From Streptomyces sp. HUAS MG91 (GTDB taxonomy: Bacteria > Actinomycetota > Actinomycetes > Streptomycetales > Streptomycetaceae): a DNA stretch of 64,000 bases. Below, one piece after another: positions 20,939 through 30,800 of this stretch. How positions within the stretch are numbered: position 1 is the stretch's first letter; every line of letters starts with the position of its first letter. The notes under the pieces were generated by a model. That model saw only the letters and a list, made by a program, of their open reading frames with translations. It had not been told where the DNA came from and did not search any database. The position numbers and the translations under genes are program-made. Location: positions 5,890,001-5,954,000 of the forward strand of contig NZ_CP159534.1 in the NCBI RefSeq assembly GCF_040529335.1. The letters are read 5' to 3'.

Positions 20939-22453
20939 GTGACTGCCACGACTGACCTGGTGTCGTACGAGGAAGCCCTCGCGGCGTACGACCCCGTCAT
21001 GGGCCTGGAGGTCCATGTCGAACTCGGCACGAAGACGAAGATGTTCTGCGGCTGCTCCACCGAGCTGAAGCAGGACGCCAACAGTCAGACCTGCCCGACC
21101 TGTCTCGGTCTGCCCGGCGCGCTGCCGGTCGTGAACGAGATCGGCGTCGAGTCGGCCATCAAGATCGGCCTCGCGCTGCACTGCGAGATCGCCGAATGGT
21201 GCCGTTTCGCCCGGAAGAACTACTTCTATCCGGACATGCCGAAGAACTTCCAGACCTCCCAGTACGACGAGCCGATCGCCTTCAACGGCTACCTCGACGT
21301 GCAGCTGGAGGACGGCGAGGTCTTCCGCGTGGAGATCGAGCGCGCCCACATGGAGGAGGACACCGGCAAGTCGACGCACGTCGGCGGTGCCACCGGCCGC
21401 ATCCAGGGCGCCTCGCACTCGCTGCTCGACTACAACCGCGCGGGCATCCCGCTCATCGAGATCGTCACCAAGCCCATCGAGGGCGCGGGCGAGCGGGCCC
21501 CCGAGGTCGCCAAGGCGTACGTCGCCGAGCTCCGCGAGGTCATCAAGGCGCTGGACGTCTCCGAGGCCCGTATGGACAAGGGCCAGATGCGCTGCGACGT
21601 GAACCTGTCGCTGCGGCCGAACGGGACCGAGAAGTTCGGTACGCGCTCCGAGACGAAGAACGTGAACTCGCTGCGTTCCGTCGAGCGCGCGGCCCGCTTC
21701 GAGATCCAGCGGCACGCGGCCGTCCTGAACTCCGGCGGCACCATCGTGCAGGAGACCCGTCACTTCCACGAGGAGGACGGCTCCACCACGTCGGGCCGCA
21801 TCAAGGACAACGCCGAGGACTACCGGTACTTCCCGGAGCCCGACCTGGTCCCGGTCGCCCCGTCCCGCGAGTGGGTCGAGGCGCTGCGGGCCGAGCTGCC
21901 CGAGCTGCCGCTCGCGCAGCGCAACCGGCTGATCGAGGAGTGGGCGATCTCCGCCCACGACATGCAGTCGATCCGCAACGCCGGCGCCATCGGCCCGATC
22001 GTCGCGACGATCAACGCCGGTGCCGACTCGGCGTCCGCCCGCAAGTGGTGGATGGGCGAGCTGGCGCGCAACGCCAACGAGCAGGGCGTCGAGCTCGGCG
22101 AACTGCCCATCACGCCCGAGTACGTGGCCCGGGTGTCGGAGCTGGTCGCCAAGGGCGACCTCAACGACAAGCTCGCCCGTCAGGTCATCGACGGCGTCCT
22201 CAAGGGCGAGGGCACCCCGGACGAGGTCGTCGAGAAGCGCGGCCTGAAGGTCGTCTCGGACGAGGGCGCGCTGAACACCGCCGTGGACGAGGCGATCGCG
22301 GGCAATGCCGGCATCGTCGCCAAGATCCAGTCCGGCAAGGTCGCCGCCGCCGGAGCCCTCGTGGGCGCCGTCATGAAGGCGACCCGGGGTCAGGCCGACG
22401 CGGCCCGCGTCAAGGAACTGATCCTGGAGAAGCTGGGCGTCAGCGAAGGCTGA
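20939..22453 (+). CDS. gatB: Asp-tRNA(Asn)/Glu-tRNA(Gln) amidotransferase subunit B
   Basis: The 504-aa subunit binds the misacylated tRNA and performs the ATP-dependent transamidation. It starts with [19 protein letters not shown], followed by [12 protein letters not shown], the Cys pairs of the GatB metal site. [16 protein letters not shown] and [11 protein letters not shown] are kinase-centre signatures. The C-terminal YqeY-like tail ([11 protein letters not shown]) is present. The GTG start lies after GAGAGGG. It is the last gene of the gat operon and is followed by a perfect 13-bp hairpin. Confidence 0.97.
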   Translation: MTATTDLVSYEEALAAYDPVMGLEVHVELGTKTKMFCGCSTELKQDANSQTCPTCLGLPGALPVVNEIGVESAIKIGLALHCEIAEWCRFARKNYFYPDMPKNFQTSQYDEPIAFNGYLDVQLEDGEVFRVEIERAHMEEDTGKSTHVGGATGRIQGASHSLLDYNRAGIPLIEIVTKPIEGAGERAPEVAKAYVAELREVIKALDVSEARMDKGQMRCDVNLSLRPNGTEKFGTRSETKNVNSLRSVERAARFEIQRHAAVLNSGGTIVQETRHFHEEDGSTTSGRIKDNAEDYRYFPEPDLVPVAPSREWVEALRAELPELPLAQRNRLIEEWAISAHDMQSIRNAGAIGPIVATINAGADSASARKWWMGELARNANEQGVELGELPITPEYVARVSELVAKGDLNDKLARQVIDGVLKGEGTPDEVVEKRGLKVVSDEGALNTAVDEAIAGNAGIVAKIQSGKVAAAGALVGAVMKATRGQADAARVKELILEKLGVSEG

Positions 22454-22479
22454 CGTCCACTCCGTCGGTTGACCGGAAC

Positions 22480-22511
22480 GAGAGGGTGCGGGCCGCTGCC
22501 CGCACCCTCTC
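22480..22511 (+). terminator. Hairpin terminator after gatB
   Basis: GAGAGGGTGCGGG (22480-22492) pairs perfectly with CCCGCACCCTCTC (22499-22511) around the loop CCGCTG. It lies 27 nt after the gatB stop. Confidence 0.85.
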
Positions 22512-22560
22512 GGGGCTCCGCCCCGGACCCCCGCTCCTCAATCGCCGGAGAGGCTCGAAC

Positions 22561-23796
22561 GTGCTGATCTCCCTCGCCCTCCTCGCTGTCACTCTGGCCT
22601 TCGCCGTGTCGCGTCCCCGCAACTGGCCCGAGGCCGTCGTCGCCGTGCCCGCGGCAGCTCTGGCGATCGCCACCGGGAGGGTCACCCCGGATCACGCCTG
22701 GTCCGAGACCAAGGACCTGCTCCCCGTCGTCGGCTTCCTCGCCGCGATCCTGCTGCTCGCGCAACTCTGCGCCGACGAGGGCCTCTTCAAGGCCGCGGGC
22801 GACGCGGTCGCCCGGATCTGCCACGGCAGCCCCACCCGCATGCTCGGCGGCGTCTTCGCCGTCGCCGCGGGCATCACCGCCGTCCTGAGCCTGGACGCCA
22901 CCGTCGTCCTGCTCACCCCGGTCGTCTTCGCCACCGCCGCCCGGATCGGCGCGCGCCCCCGCCCGCACGTCTACGCCAGCGCGCACCTGGCCAACTCCGC
23001 GTCGCTCCTGCTCCCGGTCTCCAACCTCACCAATCTGCTGGCCCTCACCGCGAGCGGCCTCACCTTCACCCGCTTCGCCGGGCTCATGGCACTGCCCTGG
23101 CTGGTCGCGATCGGCGTCGAGTACCTGGTCTTCCGCCGGTACTTCGCCGACGACCTGGCCGCCCCGGCGCACGCCCCGGACGAGGCGGAGCCGACCGGCG
23201 TCCCGGTGTTCACGCTGACCGTGCTCGCGCTCACGCTGGCCGGGTTCGCCGTCACCTCCTTCGCCGGGATCGAGCCGGTGTGGGCCGCCCTCGCCGGCGC
23301 CGTCGTGCTCGGCGTACGGGCCCTCGCCCGCCGGGACTCCACCCCGGGCGAGCTGCTGAGATCGGCGAACCTGCCGTTCTGCCTGTTCGTCCTCGCGCTC
23401 GGCGTCATCGTCAAGGCGGTCGTCGACAACGGGCTCGGCGACCTCATCGGCCACGTCCTGCCCGGCGGCTCCTCGCTGCCCGCGCTGCTCGCCGTCACCG
23501 CGATCGCGGCGCTCCTCGCGAACCTGATCAACAATCTGCCCGCGACGCTCGCCCTGCTCCCGGCCGTCGCCCCGGCGGGCCCGGGGCCGGTCCTGGCCGC
23601 GCTCATCGGCGTCAACGTCGGCCCCAACCTCACGTACGTCGGCTCGCTCGCCACCCTGCTGTGGCGGCGCATCGTGCACGCCCACGGCACCGAACCCGAG
23701 CTGGGCGACTTCACCCGGCTCGGGCTGCTCACCGTCCCCGCCACGCTCGTCCTGTCCACCACGGCGCTGTGGGCGGGGATCCAACTCCTCGGCTGA
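22561..23796 (+). CDS. ArsB/NhaD-superfamily membrane transporter
   Basis: The 411-aa integral membrane protein has roughly eleven membrane segments. The pattern resembles ArsB and related ion transporters: LLPVVGFLAAILLLAQLCADEGLF early, VLSLDATVVLLTPV with the conserved Asp, ANSASLLLPVSNLTNLL, and in the second half LLANLINNLPATLALLP and GVNVGPNLTYVGSLATLLW. The paired NSASLLLPVSN and NNLPATL motifs are the inverted-repeat transport loops of the IT superfamily. Substrate could be arsenite or an organic or inorganic anion. There are no arsR or arsC neighbours, so an arsenic role is not supported by context. The GTG start lies within the GC-rich region after the gatB terminator; the start is moderately certain. 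Confidence 0.85.
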   Translation: MLISLALLAVTLAFAVSRPRNWPEAVVAVPAAALAIATGRVTPDHAWSETKDLLPVVGFLAAILLLAQLCADEGLFKAAGDAVARICHGSPTRMLGGVFAVAAGITAVLSLDATVVLLTPVVFATAARIGARPRPHVYASAHLANSASLLLPVSNLTNLLALTASGLTFTRFAGLMALPWLVAIGVEYLVFRRYFADDLAAPAHAPDEAEPTGVPVFTLTVLALTLAGFAVTSFAGIEPVWAALAGAVVLGVRALARRDSTPGELLRSANLPFCLFVLALGVIVKAVVDNGLGDLIGHVLPGGSSLPALLAVTAIAALLANLINNLPATLALLPAVAPAGPGPVLAALIGVNVGPNLTYVGSLATLLWRRIVHAHGTEPELGDFTRLGLLTVPATLVLSTTALWAGIQLLG

Positions 23797-23848
23797 GAAG
23801 GAGCTGTGAGGCCGCGCGACATCCTTGTGAGTAAGGACACGAAAGAGA

Positions 23849-23864
23849 CAAACGATCACGTTTG
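23849..23864. promoter_or_regulatory. Inverted repeat upstream of the MMPL transporter
   Basis: CAAACG-ATCA-CGTTTG is an inverted repeat with 6-bp arms. It sits about 105 nt before the MMPL start, where an operator could lie. Confidence 0.4.
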
Positions 23865-23968
23865 CCTGTAAGAGTGACTGGCCACTGCTCACGTGTTCTT
23901 TGCGGGCTCGTCCCTTTTGCGCGGCTGCTCCCTGGCAAAGATCCATGAACCATCCTGGGAGCACGCCT

Positions 23969-26188
23969 GTGGCTACCCTCGCCCGCTGGTGCGTACGGCA
24001 CCGGCTCGTCGTCCTCCTGCTGTGGCTCCTCGCGCTCGGCGGCACCGGCGCGGCCGCCGCGGTCGCCGGATCCGCGTACTCCAACGACTACGAGGCACCC
24101 GGCACCGAATCCGGCCGGGCCACCCAGCTCCTCGACGAGAACTTCTCCGGGCTCGGCGGCGACAGCGACACCGTCGTCTGGCACATCGAGGGCTCGACCG
24201 TCCGGGCCGCCGACGTCGAGAAGACCATGAGCAACACCCTCGACCAGATCGCCGGCCTTCCCGGGGTCTCCTCCGTCGTCTCGCCGTACGACAGCAGAGG
24301 CGCCGACCTGATCAGCGCCGACGGTCACACCGCGTACGCGACCGTCACCTTCGACGAGCAGGCCGACAACATCCCCGCCGCCCAGGCGCGGGCGGTCGTC
24401 GACACGGCCGAGGACGCCGAGACGCACGGGCCCGACGGCCTGCAGGTGGAGCTCGGCGGCAGCGCCGTCGCCCTCACCGAGTCGGCCTCGGCGCACCTGT
24501 CCGAGGTGATCGGAATCGTGGTCGCCGCCGTCGTGCTCTTCCTCGCCTTCGGCTCCTTCGCCGCCGCCGCGCTGCCCATCGGCACCGCCCTGGTGAGCGT
24601 CGGGACCGCGTACGCCGGGATCGTGCTCCTCGGGCACGCCATGACCGTGGCCGACTTCGCCCCGATGCTCGGCATGCTGGTCGGGCTCGGCGTCGGCATC
24701 GACTACGCGCTGTTCATCGTGACCCGGCACAGAAAGGGCCTCAAGCGCGGGCTGCCGGTGGCCCTCGCCGCCGAACGGGCCGTCGCCACCACCGGACGGG
24801 CCGTCGTCTTCGCGGGCGCGACCGTCTGCGTCGCCCTGCTCGGCATGCTGCTGCTGAACCTGAGCTTCCTCAATGGCGTCGCCGTCGCCGCCTCCGTCAC
24901 CGTCCTGCTCACCGTCGCCGCCTCGGTGACCCTGCTGCCCGCGCTGCTGTCGTTCATCGGCCCGCGCGCCCTGTCCCGGCGCGAGCGGCGCCGCCTCGCC
25001 GAGCACGGGCCCGAGCCGGAACTGCCCACGGGGCTCGCCGCGCGCTGGGCCGCGTTCGTCGAGCGCCACCCCAAGCTGCTCGGCGGCATCGCGCTCGCCG
25101 TGATCACGGTCCTCGCGCTGCCCACCCTCTCCCTCCACCTCGGCACCTCCGACCAGGGCAACAACCCGAAGAGCGCGACGACCCGGCAGGCCTACGACCT
25201 GCTGGCCGACGGCTTCGGGCCCGGGGTCAACGGTCCGCTCACCCTCGTCACCGAGGTCGACGGCGCCCGGGACAAGGCCGCCGTCCAGACGCTGGCCGCC
25301 GAACTGCGGACCACCGACAACGTCGCGGCCGTCTCCCCGATCACGTACAACGGCGACGACTCCGCCGCCTACCTCACCGTCGTGCCCGCCTCCGCCCCGC
25401 AGTCCCGGGCGACCAGCGACCTCGTCGACGACCTGCGCACGGACGTCGTACCGCAGTCCGGGCTCGACGTCCGGATCGGTGGCGTCACCGCCAGCTACGA
25501 CGACTTCGCCGAGGTCATCGTCGGCAAGCTGCCGCTGTTCGTGGGCGCCGTGGTCGGACTCGGCTGCCTCCTGCTGCTGCTCGCGTTCCGGTCCCTCGGC
25601 ATCCCGCTGAAGGCGGCGGCCATGAACATCGCCGCCGTCTGCTCCGCCTTCGGCGTCGTGGTCGCGATCTTCCAGTGGGGCTGGGGGAGCGAACTGCTCG
25701 GGCTCGGCGCGGCCGGGCCGATCGAGCCCTTCCTGCCCGTGATCATGGTGTCGGTCCTCTTCGGGCTCTCCATGGACTACCAGGTCTTCCTGGTCAGCAG
25801 GATGTACGAGGAATGGCTGGAGACCGGCGACAACCGGCGAGCCGTCCGGGTCGGCCTCGCCGAGACCAGCCGCGTGATCAACTCCGCCGCGGTGATCATG
25901 ATTTCGGTCTTCCTGGCCTTCGTGCTCAGCGGCGACCGGGTCATCGCGATGTTCGGCATCGCGCTCGCGGTGGCCGTCGCCGTGGACGCCTTCATCCTGC
26001 GGACCCTGCTGGTGCCGGCCCTGATGCACCTGCTCGGCGGCGCCAACTGGTGGCTGCCCCGCTGGCTCGGCCGCGTCCTGCCCCGCATCAGCATCGAGCC
26101 GCCGGAGTGCCGCGCCGCCCATGAGAAGGTGACCGTACCCGGACAGCGACAGATGAAGGAGTCCGATGTACGCGATCCCGCTCGGTGA
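23969..26188 (+). CDS. MMPL family RND transporter
   Basis: The 739-aa membrane protein has the MmpL layout. One N-terminal membrane helix (RLVVLLLWLLALGGTGAAAA) precedes an extracytoplasmic loop and five helices, and the pattern then repeats. The conserved Asp-Tyr pairs for proton relay are in GLGVGIDYALFIVTR and FGLSMDYQVFLVSR. Family members export lipids, siderophores or drugs. The GTG at 23969 has GGGAG at 7-nt spacing and gives the usual short N-terminus; an ATG at 23945 is possible. The 3' end overlaps the GNAT gene by 23 nt, so the two are co-transcribed. The C-terminal ~50 residues are cytoplasmic and variable. Confidence 0.92.
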   Translation: MATLARWCVRHRLVVLLLWLLALGGTGAAAAVAGSAYSNDYEAPGTESGRATQLLDENFSGLGGDSDTVVWHIEGSTVRAADVEKTMSNTLDQIAGLPGVSSVVSPYDSRGADLISADGHTAYATVTFDEQADNIPAAQARAVVDTAEDAETHGPDGLQVELGGSAVALTESASAHLSEVIGIVVAAVVLFLAFGSFAAAALPIGTALVSVGTAYAGIVLLGHAMTVADFAPMLGMLVGLGVGIDYALFIVTRHRKGLKRGLPVALAAERAVATTGRAVVFAGATVCVALLGMLLLNLSFLNGVAVAASVTVLLTVAASVTLLPALLSFIGPRALSRRERRRLAEHGPEPELPTGLAARWAAFVERHPKLLGGIALAVITVLALPTLSLHLGTSDQGNNPKSATTRQAYDLLADGFGPGVNGPLTLVTEVDGARDKAAVQTLAAELRTTDNVAAVSPITYNGDDSAAYLTVVPASAPQSRATSDLVDDLRTDVVPQSGLDVRIGGVTASYDDFAEVIVGKLPLFVGAVVGLGCLLLLLAFRSLGIPLKAAAMNIAAVCSAFGVVVAIFQWGWGSELLGLGAAGPIEPFLPVIMVSVLFGLSMDYQVFLVSRMYEEWLETGDNRRAVRVGLAETSRVINSAAVIMISVFLAFVLSGDRVIAMFGIALAVAVAVDAFILRTLLVPALMHLLGGANWWLPRWLGRVLPRISIEPPECRAAHEKVTVPGQRQMKESDVRDPAR

Positions 26189-26735
26189 CGAGGGCGCCGA
26201 ACTGCGGCCCCTGGAGACCTGGCACGCCGAGGAGTTCCTGGCGAACCTGGAGCGCGGGAGGGAGTTCATCGGGCAGTTCATCCCGTTCGGCTCCCAGGTC
26301 ACGGACGTCGACTCGGCGCGGAGCACCCTCCAGCGCTACACCGACATGCGGGCCGCGGACACGGGCTCGTACCACGGCATCTGGCTGGACGGACGGCTGG
26401 TCGGCGGGGTGCTCGCCCTCAACTTCGACGCGGCGACGGGCAATGCCGAGGTGGGCTGCTGGCTGGAACCGGCGGCGACCGGGCGCGGCCTGATCACGCG
26501 GGCGATGCGCGTCCTGCTGGAGTGGGTCGTCGAGGAGCGCGGCATCCACCGGGTGGAATGGGTGGCCGCGTCCGGGAACACCGCGAGCCTGAAGGTGGCC
26601 CAGCGCCTCGGCTTCCGCAAGGACGGCGTGCGGCGCGAGGCACACGAATGGCGCGGGAAACGCCATGACCTGGAGGTCTGGTCGCTGCTCGCCCCGGAGT
26701 GGCGCAGCGCACGCGACGCGCACAAGGAACGTTAA
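26166..26735 (+). CDS. GNAT acetyltransferase (RimJ/RimL type)
   Basis: The 189-aa protein has the Acetyltransf_3 layout of ribosomal-protein N-acetyltransferases and their relatives. RPLETWHAEEFLANLERGREFIGQF is at the N-terminus, motif A is in EVGCWLEPAATGRGLITRAM (acetyl-CoA binding), and EWVAASGNTASLKVAQRLGF is the following conserved helix. The ATG at 26166 is preceded by GAAGGAG at normal spacing, inside the end of the MMPL gene. The acceptor could be a protein N-terminus or a small amine. Confidence 0.9.
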   Translation: MYAIPLGDEGAELRPLETWHAEEFLANLERGREFIGQFIPFGSQVTDVDSARSTLQRYTDMRAADTGSYHGIWLDGRLVGGVLALNFDAATGNAEVGCWLEPAATGRGLITRAMRVLLEWVVEERGIHRVEWVAASGNTASLKVAQRLGFRKDGVRREAHEWRGKRHDLEVWSLLAPEWRSARDAHKER

Positions 26736-26770
26736 GAGAACGCTCAGACAGCGTCCGTACGGTGCGCAGC

Positions 26771-27379
26771 ATGACTACGAAGACTGACGCGCAGCGCGAC
26801 GCAGAGATCCGGGAGGAGGACGCCCCCTCCCAGGAGACCGCCGAGACCACCGAGGCCACCGAGCCCGAGGCCGCCGAGAACGCCGCCCCCGAGGCCGGGG
26901 CCACCGAGGACGACGAGGCCGCCGAGGCGGCGGCCGAGGCCGAACTGGCCCGGCTGGCCAAGGAGAACGCCGAGGCGGACCGCCCCTCCGGGGTCGGTCA
27001 GGGCGCGGCGGCCATCGTCTCCGTCGGCCTCGGCGTGATCGCGATGAGCGGCAGCTGGCTCGGCACCGTCGCCTCCGCCCGCGAATCCCTCATCGGCCAG
27101 CTCAACACCTCGCAGTCCGCCAGCGTCGCCACCCAGGTCTCCGAGGTCTACGGCGACTCCTGGCACGCCGCCGCCGTGGTCGGCGGGGTCTTCTCCCTGA
27201 TCGCCCTGCTCGTCGGCGCGTTCGTCCTGGTCAGGCCCGCCTTCGGGGCACCCGGCCGGCCGCAGGCGATCTGGATCAAGTCCGTGGCGTGGGCCGGGGT
27301 CTCGCTCGGCGTCCTCGGCCTGCTGCTCGCCGTCGCCAAGTACTCGGACCTCCTCCTCGGGCTGCCCAAGACCAGCTGA
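26771..27379 (+). CDS. Membrane protein with a long acidic N-terminal region
   Basis: The 202-aa protein is of unknown function. The first ~75 residues are very rich in Glu, Ala and Thr (AETTEATEPEAAENAAPEAGA) and surely disordered. Three membrane segments follow: IVSVGLGVIAMSGSWLG, AAAVVGGVFSLIALLVGAFVLV and AWAGVSLGVLGLLLAVA. Between the first two is a ~40-residue outside loop. The ATG is at the end of the sequence GTACGGTGCGCAGC, where TACGGT could be a -10 box for a short leader. It is downstream of the GNAT gene by 35 nt. Confidence 0.78.
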   Translation: MTTKTDAQRDAEIREEDAPSQETAETTEATEPEAAENAAPEAGATEDDEAAEAAAEAELARLAKENAEADRPSGVGQGAAAIVSVGLGVIAMSGSWLGTVASARESLIGQLNTSQSASVATQVSEVYGDSWHAAAVVGGVFSLIALLVGAFVLVRPAFGAPGRPQAIWIKSVAWAGVSLGVLGLLLAVAKYSDLLLGLPKTS

Positions 27380-27384
27380 GGCAC

Positions 27385-27415
27385 GTCCTAAGGCCCTTAT
27401 GAGGCGCCTAAGGAC
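27385..27415 (+). terminator. Imperfect hairpin after the acidic membrane protein gene
   Basis: GTCCTAAGGC (27385-27394) and GCCTAAGGAC (27406-27415) pair except for one A-A mismatch. It starts 6 nt after the stop. A second perfect 8-bp inverted repeat, TGCGGCAC and GTGCCGCA, lies at 27453-27477. Confidence 0.5.
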
Positions 27416-27553
27416 CTGAAGGGGCCGGATAAGGCATCCCGGCGCCCGCGGATGCGGCACTCTCCCGATGTGCCGCACCCCCCTGGGAAACGAGAGTTGA
27501 GGCATCGCGGAACACACCGCGAGAGCCACACCGATCGTCACCAGGGAGACGAG

Positions 27554-27745
27554 ATGTTCGAGTACGAGATGCACCGGATCCGCTCCGCCGAACTCATCCG
27601 GCAGGCCGACGAGCACCGCCTGGCGCGGGCCGCCCTCGCGGGCCGCAAGGCCCGCAAGGCGGAGCGGAGTTCCACCGCCACGGACGCCGAGGGGCCGGTG
27701 ACTACCGGCGGTCAGCGTCGCACGCGCTACGCCCGAACGGCGTGA
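27554..27745 (+). CDS. Small basic protein, 63 aa
   Basis: The gene starts with ATG after AGGGAGAC. The protein begins MFEYEMHRIRSAELIRQADEHR and is one amphipathic helix followed by Arg/Lys-rich sequence (AGRKARKAERSS) and a basic tail. Similar short proteins starting MYEYE or MFEYE are frequent in Streptomyces (recalled). No function is known. A strong hairpin at 27783-27820 follows and probably ends the transcript. Confidence 0.72.
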   Translation: MFEYEMHRIRSAELIRQADEHRLARAALAGRKARKAERSSTATDAEGPVTTGGQRRTRYARTA

Positions 27746-27782
27746 ACACGGTGCCCCGCTCCCGGGACACGGGGGCACGGGC

Positions 27783-27820
27783 GGAAGGGGAGGACGGCAC
27801 GGCTGCCGCCCTCCCCTTCC
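27783..27820 (+). terminator. Hairpin terminator after the small basic gene
   Basis: GGAAGGGGAGG (27783-27793) pairs perfectly with CCTCCCCTTCC (27810-27820), with an inner CGGC/GCCG pair. It lies 38 nt after the stop of the 63-aa gene and inside the open frame upstream of the LuxR regulator, which argues that the regulator starts further downstream. Confidence 0.7.
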
Positions 27821-27885
27821 CGTCGTCCGGGACGGACGCTCCGCTCGCGGCGGAAACCAGTGCCGGGCTGTCGGACGCGTATGCG

Positions 27886-30800
27886 ATGCTCGGCGATGTG
27901 GAGACCAGGTCCGTCAGCCCGGTGTTCGTCGGCCGCGCCGACGAACTGGGCATATTGCACACCGCACTCGGCCGCGCGGACGCCGGCGAGCCGCAGGCCC
28001 TGCTGCTCGGCGGGGAGGCCGGCGTCGGCAAGACCCGGCTCGTCGAGGAGTTCGCCGCGAGCGCCTGCGCGCGCGGCGCCGTCGTCGTCACCGGCGGCTG
28101 CGTCGAGATCGGCGCCGACGGCCTGCCGTTCGCCCCGTTCTCCACCGCCCTGCGCGCGCTGCGCCGCGCCCTGCCCGACGAGCTGGACCGGGCCGCCGCC
28201 GGACGCGAGGACGAACTGGCCCGCATCCTGCCGGAACTGGGCGACGGCCTGACCCGTCAGCGCGACGGCCGCGGCGACGAGAGCGCCACCGCCCTGCTCT
28301 TCGAACTGACCGCCCGACTGCTCGAACAGGTCGCCGCCGAGCGCACCGTCGTGGTCGTCCTGGAGGACCTGCACTGGGCGGACGCCTCCACCCGCCACCT
28401 CCTCGCCTACCTCTTCCGCACCCTGCGCAGCGGCCGTCTCGCCGTCGTCGCCACCTACCGCGCGGACGACGTGCACCGCCGCCACCCGCTGCGCCCCCTG
28501 CTCGCCGAGCTCGACCGGCTGCGCACCGTCACCCGGATCGAACTGGCCCGGCTCACCCGTGACGAGGTGGCCCGCCAGATCGCCGGCATCATCGCCGCCG
28601 AACCCGAGCGCTCCCTCGTCGACGACATCTTCCGCCGCTCCGACGGCAACGCCTTCTTCGTCGAGGAACTGGCCGTCTCCGCGGCCGAGGGCTGCGTCAC
28701 CGGTCTCACCGACTCGCTGCGCGACGTGCTGCTCGTCCGCGTCGAATCCCTGCCCGAGTCCGCCCAGCGCATCGCCCGGATCTGCGCCGAGGGCGGCTCC
28801 ACCGTCGAGTACCCGCTGCTCGAAGCCGTCGCGGGCCTCGGCGCCGACGCCCTCATCGAGGCGCTGCGCGCCGCCGTCGGCGCCAACATCCTGCTCGCCA
28901 CCACGGACGGCGACGGCTACCGCTTCCGCCACTCCCTGGTCCGCGAGGCGGTCAGCGACGACCTGCTGCCCGGCGAGCGCTCCCGCATCAACCGCCGCTA
29001 CGCCGAAGCCCTGGAGGCCGACCCGGCGCTGGTCCCCGCCGACTCCCGCGTGATGCGCCTGGCCAGCTACTGGTACCACGCCCACGACGCGGCCAAGGCG
29101 CTGCCCGCCGTCCTCGACGCCTCCGTGGAGGCCCGCCGCCGGCACGCCTACTCCGAGCAACTGCGGCTCCTGGAGCGGGCGATGGAGCTGTGGGACGGCA
29201 CACCGCAGGAGATCCGCTCCGCACTGCGCATGGGCCACTACGCCTCGGCCTACCGCTCCTGCGGCTGCGACCCGGCCGAGACCCGGCTCGACTTCCTCGA
29301 CCTGATGGCCGAGGCCGCCGACGCGGGCCGGCTGTGCGGGGAGCGCGAGCGCGCCCTGAAGATCGGCAAGCGCGCCATCCGCATCCTGGAGGACGCCGCG
29401 GCCGACGGCGCGGGCGACCCGCTGCTCGCCGCCTGGTTCTGGCTCCAGCGCTCGCGGATCATCTCCCACATCGCCCGGGGCAACGGCTGGGACGAGATCG
29501 CCAAGGCGCAGGAGCTGGTCCGCGGACTGCCGCCGTCCGCCGTGCACGCCGAGGTCCTGGCACACGCCGCCGCCTGGGGCATGCTGCACCGCCCGGGCGC
29601 CGAGACGCTGGCCGCCGCCGAGCGGGCCGTGGAGTACGCCCGCATGGTCGGCGACCAGGAGGTCGAGCTGCACGCCCGCCTGGTGCGCGGCGGCCTCCTC
29701 GTCGACGCGGGCTCCGTCGAGCAGGGCTTCGCCGAGCTGTACGAGGTGCGCGAGCGCTCCATGGAGCTGGGCCTGATGGCCCGGATCAACAACGTGAACG
29801 TCAACCTGCCCTCCGCCCTGGAGAGCGCGGGCCGCTCCGCCGAGTCCGTGCGCATCTGCGTCGAGGGCGTCGCCTTCTACCACCGTCACGGCCTCACCGA
29901 CACCAAGGGCTGGATCGTCTCCAACAAGGCCGAGTCCCTGGTCTCCCTGGGCCGTTGGGACGAGGCCGTCGACGCGGCCGGGTGGGCGCACGACTTCTGC
30001 CTGAGCGACAAGCCGCGCGCCACCGCCCTGACCCAGCTCGCCGCCGTCGCCCTCGGCCGCGGCGCCCTCCAGGAGGCGGCCCGGCACCTCACCGCCGCAC
30101 AGCGCTGCGTCGGCACCCACGACCCGCAGCCGCAGTACGACCTGCCGATCGCCCACCGCGTCGTCGAACTGGCCGTCGCCCAGGGCCGACTCCTCGACGC
30201 CCGCGCCGACCTGGCCCGGATCGTCGACGCCGGGCTGCCGCCCTCCAGCCAGCGCTACCTGTGGCCCCTGCTGCGCACCGCCGCCGAGGCCGAGGCCGAC
30301 GCCCGGGGCCTGCCCGCCGCCGACGCCGGACGCGCCGAGGCCGTCGCCCGGATCCGGGCCGCCGCCAAGCACCAGGCCACGCCCGTCCCGCTCTGGCTCG
30401 CCCACGACCAGTGGGTCCGCACCGAGCTGCTGCGCGCCGAGGGCCGCGACACCCCCGACGACTGGTCCGCCACCGTCACCGTGCTCGAACCCCTCGACCG
30501 CCCCTACGACCTGGCCCGCGCCCGGTACCGGCTCGCCGCGTCGCTGCTGGCCCGCGCCGAGGACGACGACCGCGACCGGGCCACCGAGCTGCTCCGCCTC
30601 GCCGCCGCGGTCGCGGACCACCTCGGCGCCCGCCCGCTCGCCGAGTCCGTCGCCCTGCTCGCCCAGCGCGCCCGCATCGGCCTCACCCGGGACGCGCCGC
30701 GCCGGGACGCCCCGGCCGACCCCGCCGGGGAGCTGGGCCTGACCAGCCGCGAGCGCGATGTGCTGCGCCTGGTCACCGCGGGCCGCAGCAACCGGCAGAT

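Noticed and set aside
22561..23796. An arsenic-resistance gene
   Set aside because: The protein is ArsB/NhaD-like, but there is no arsR, arsC or other ars gene nearby, so only the transporter superfamily is claimed.
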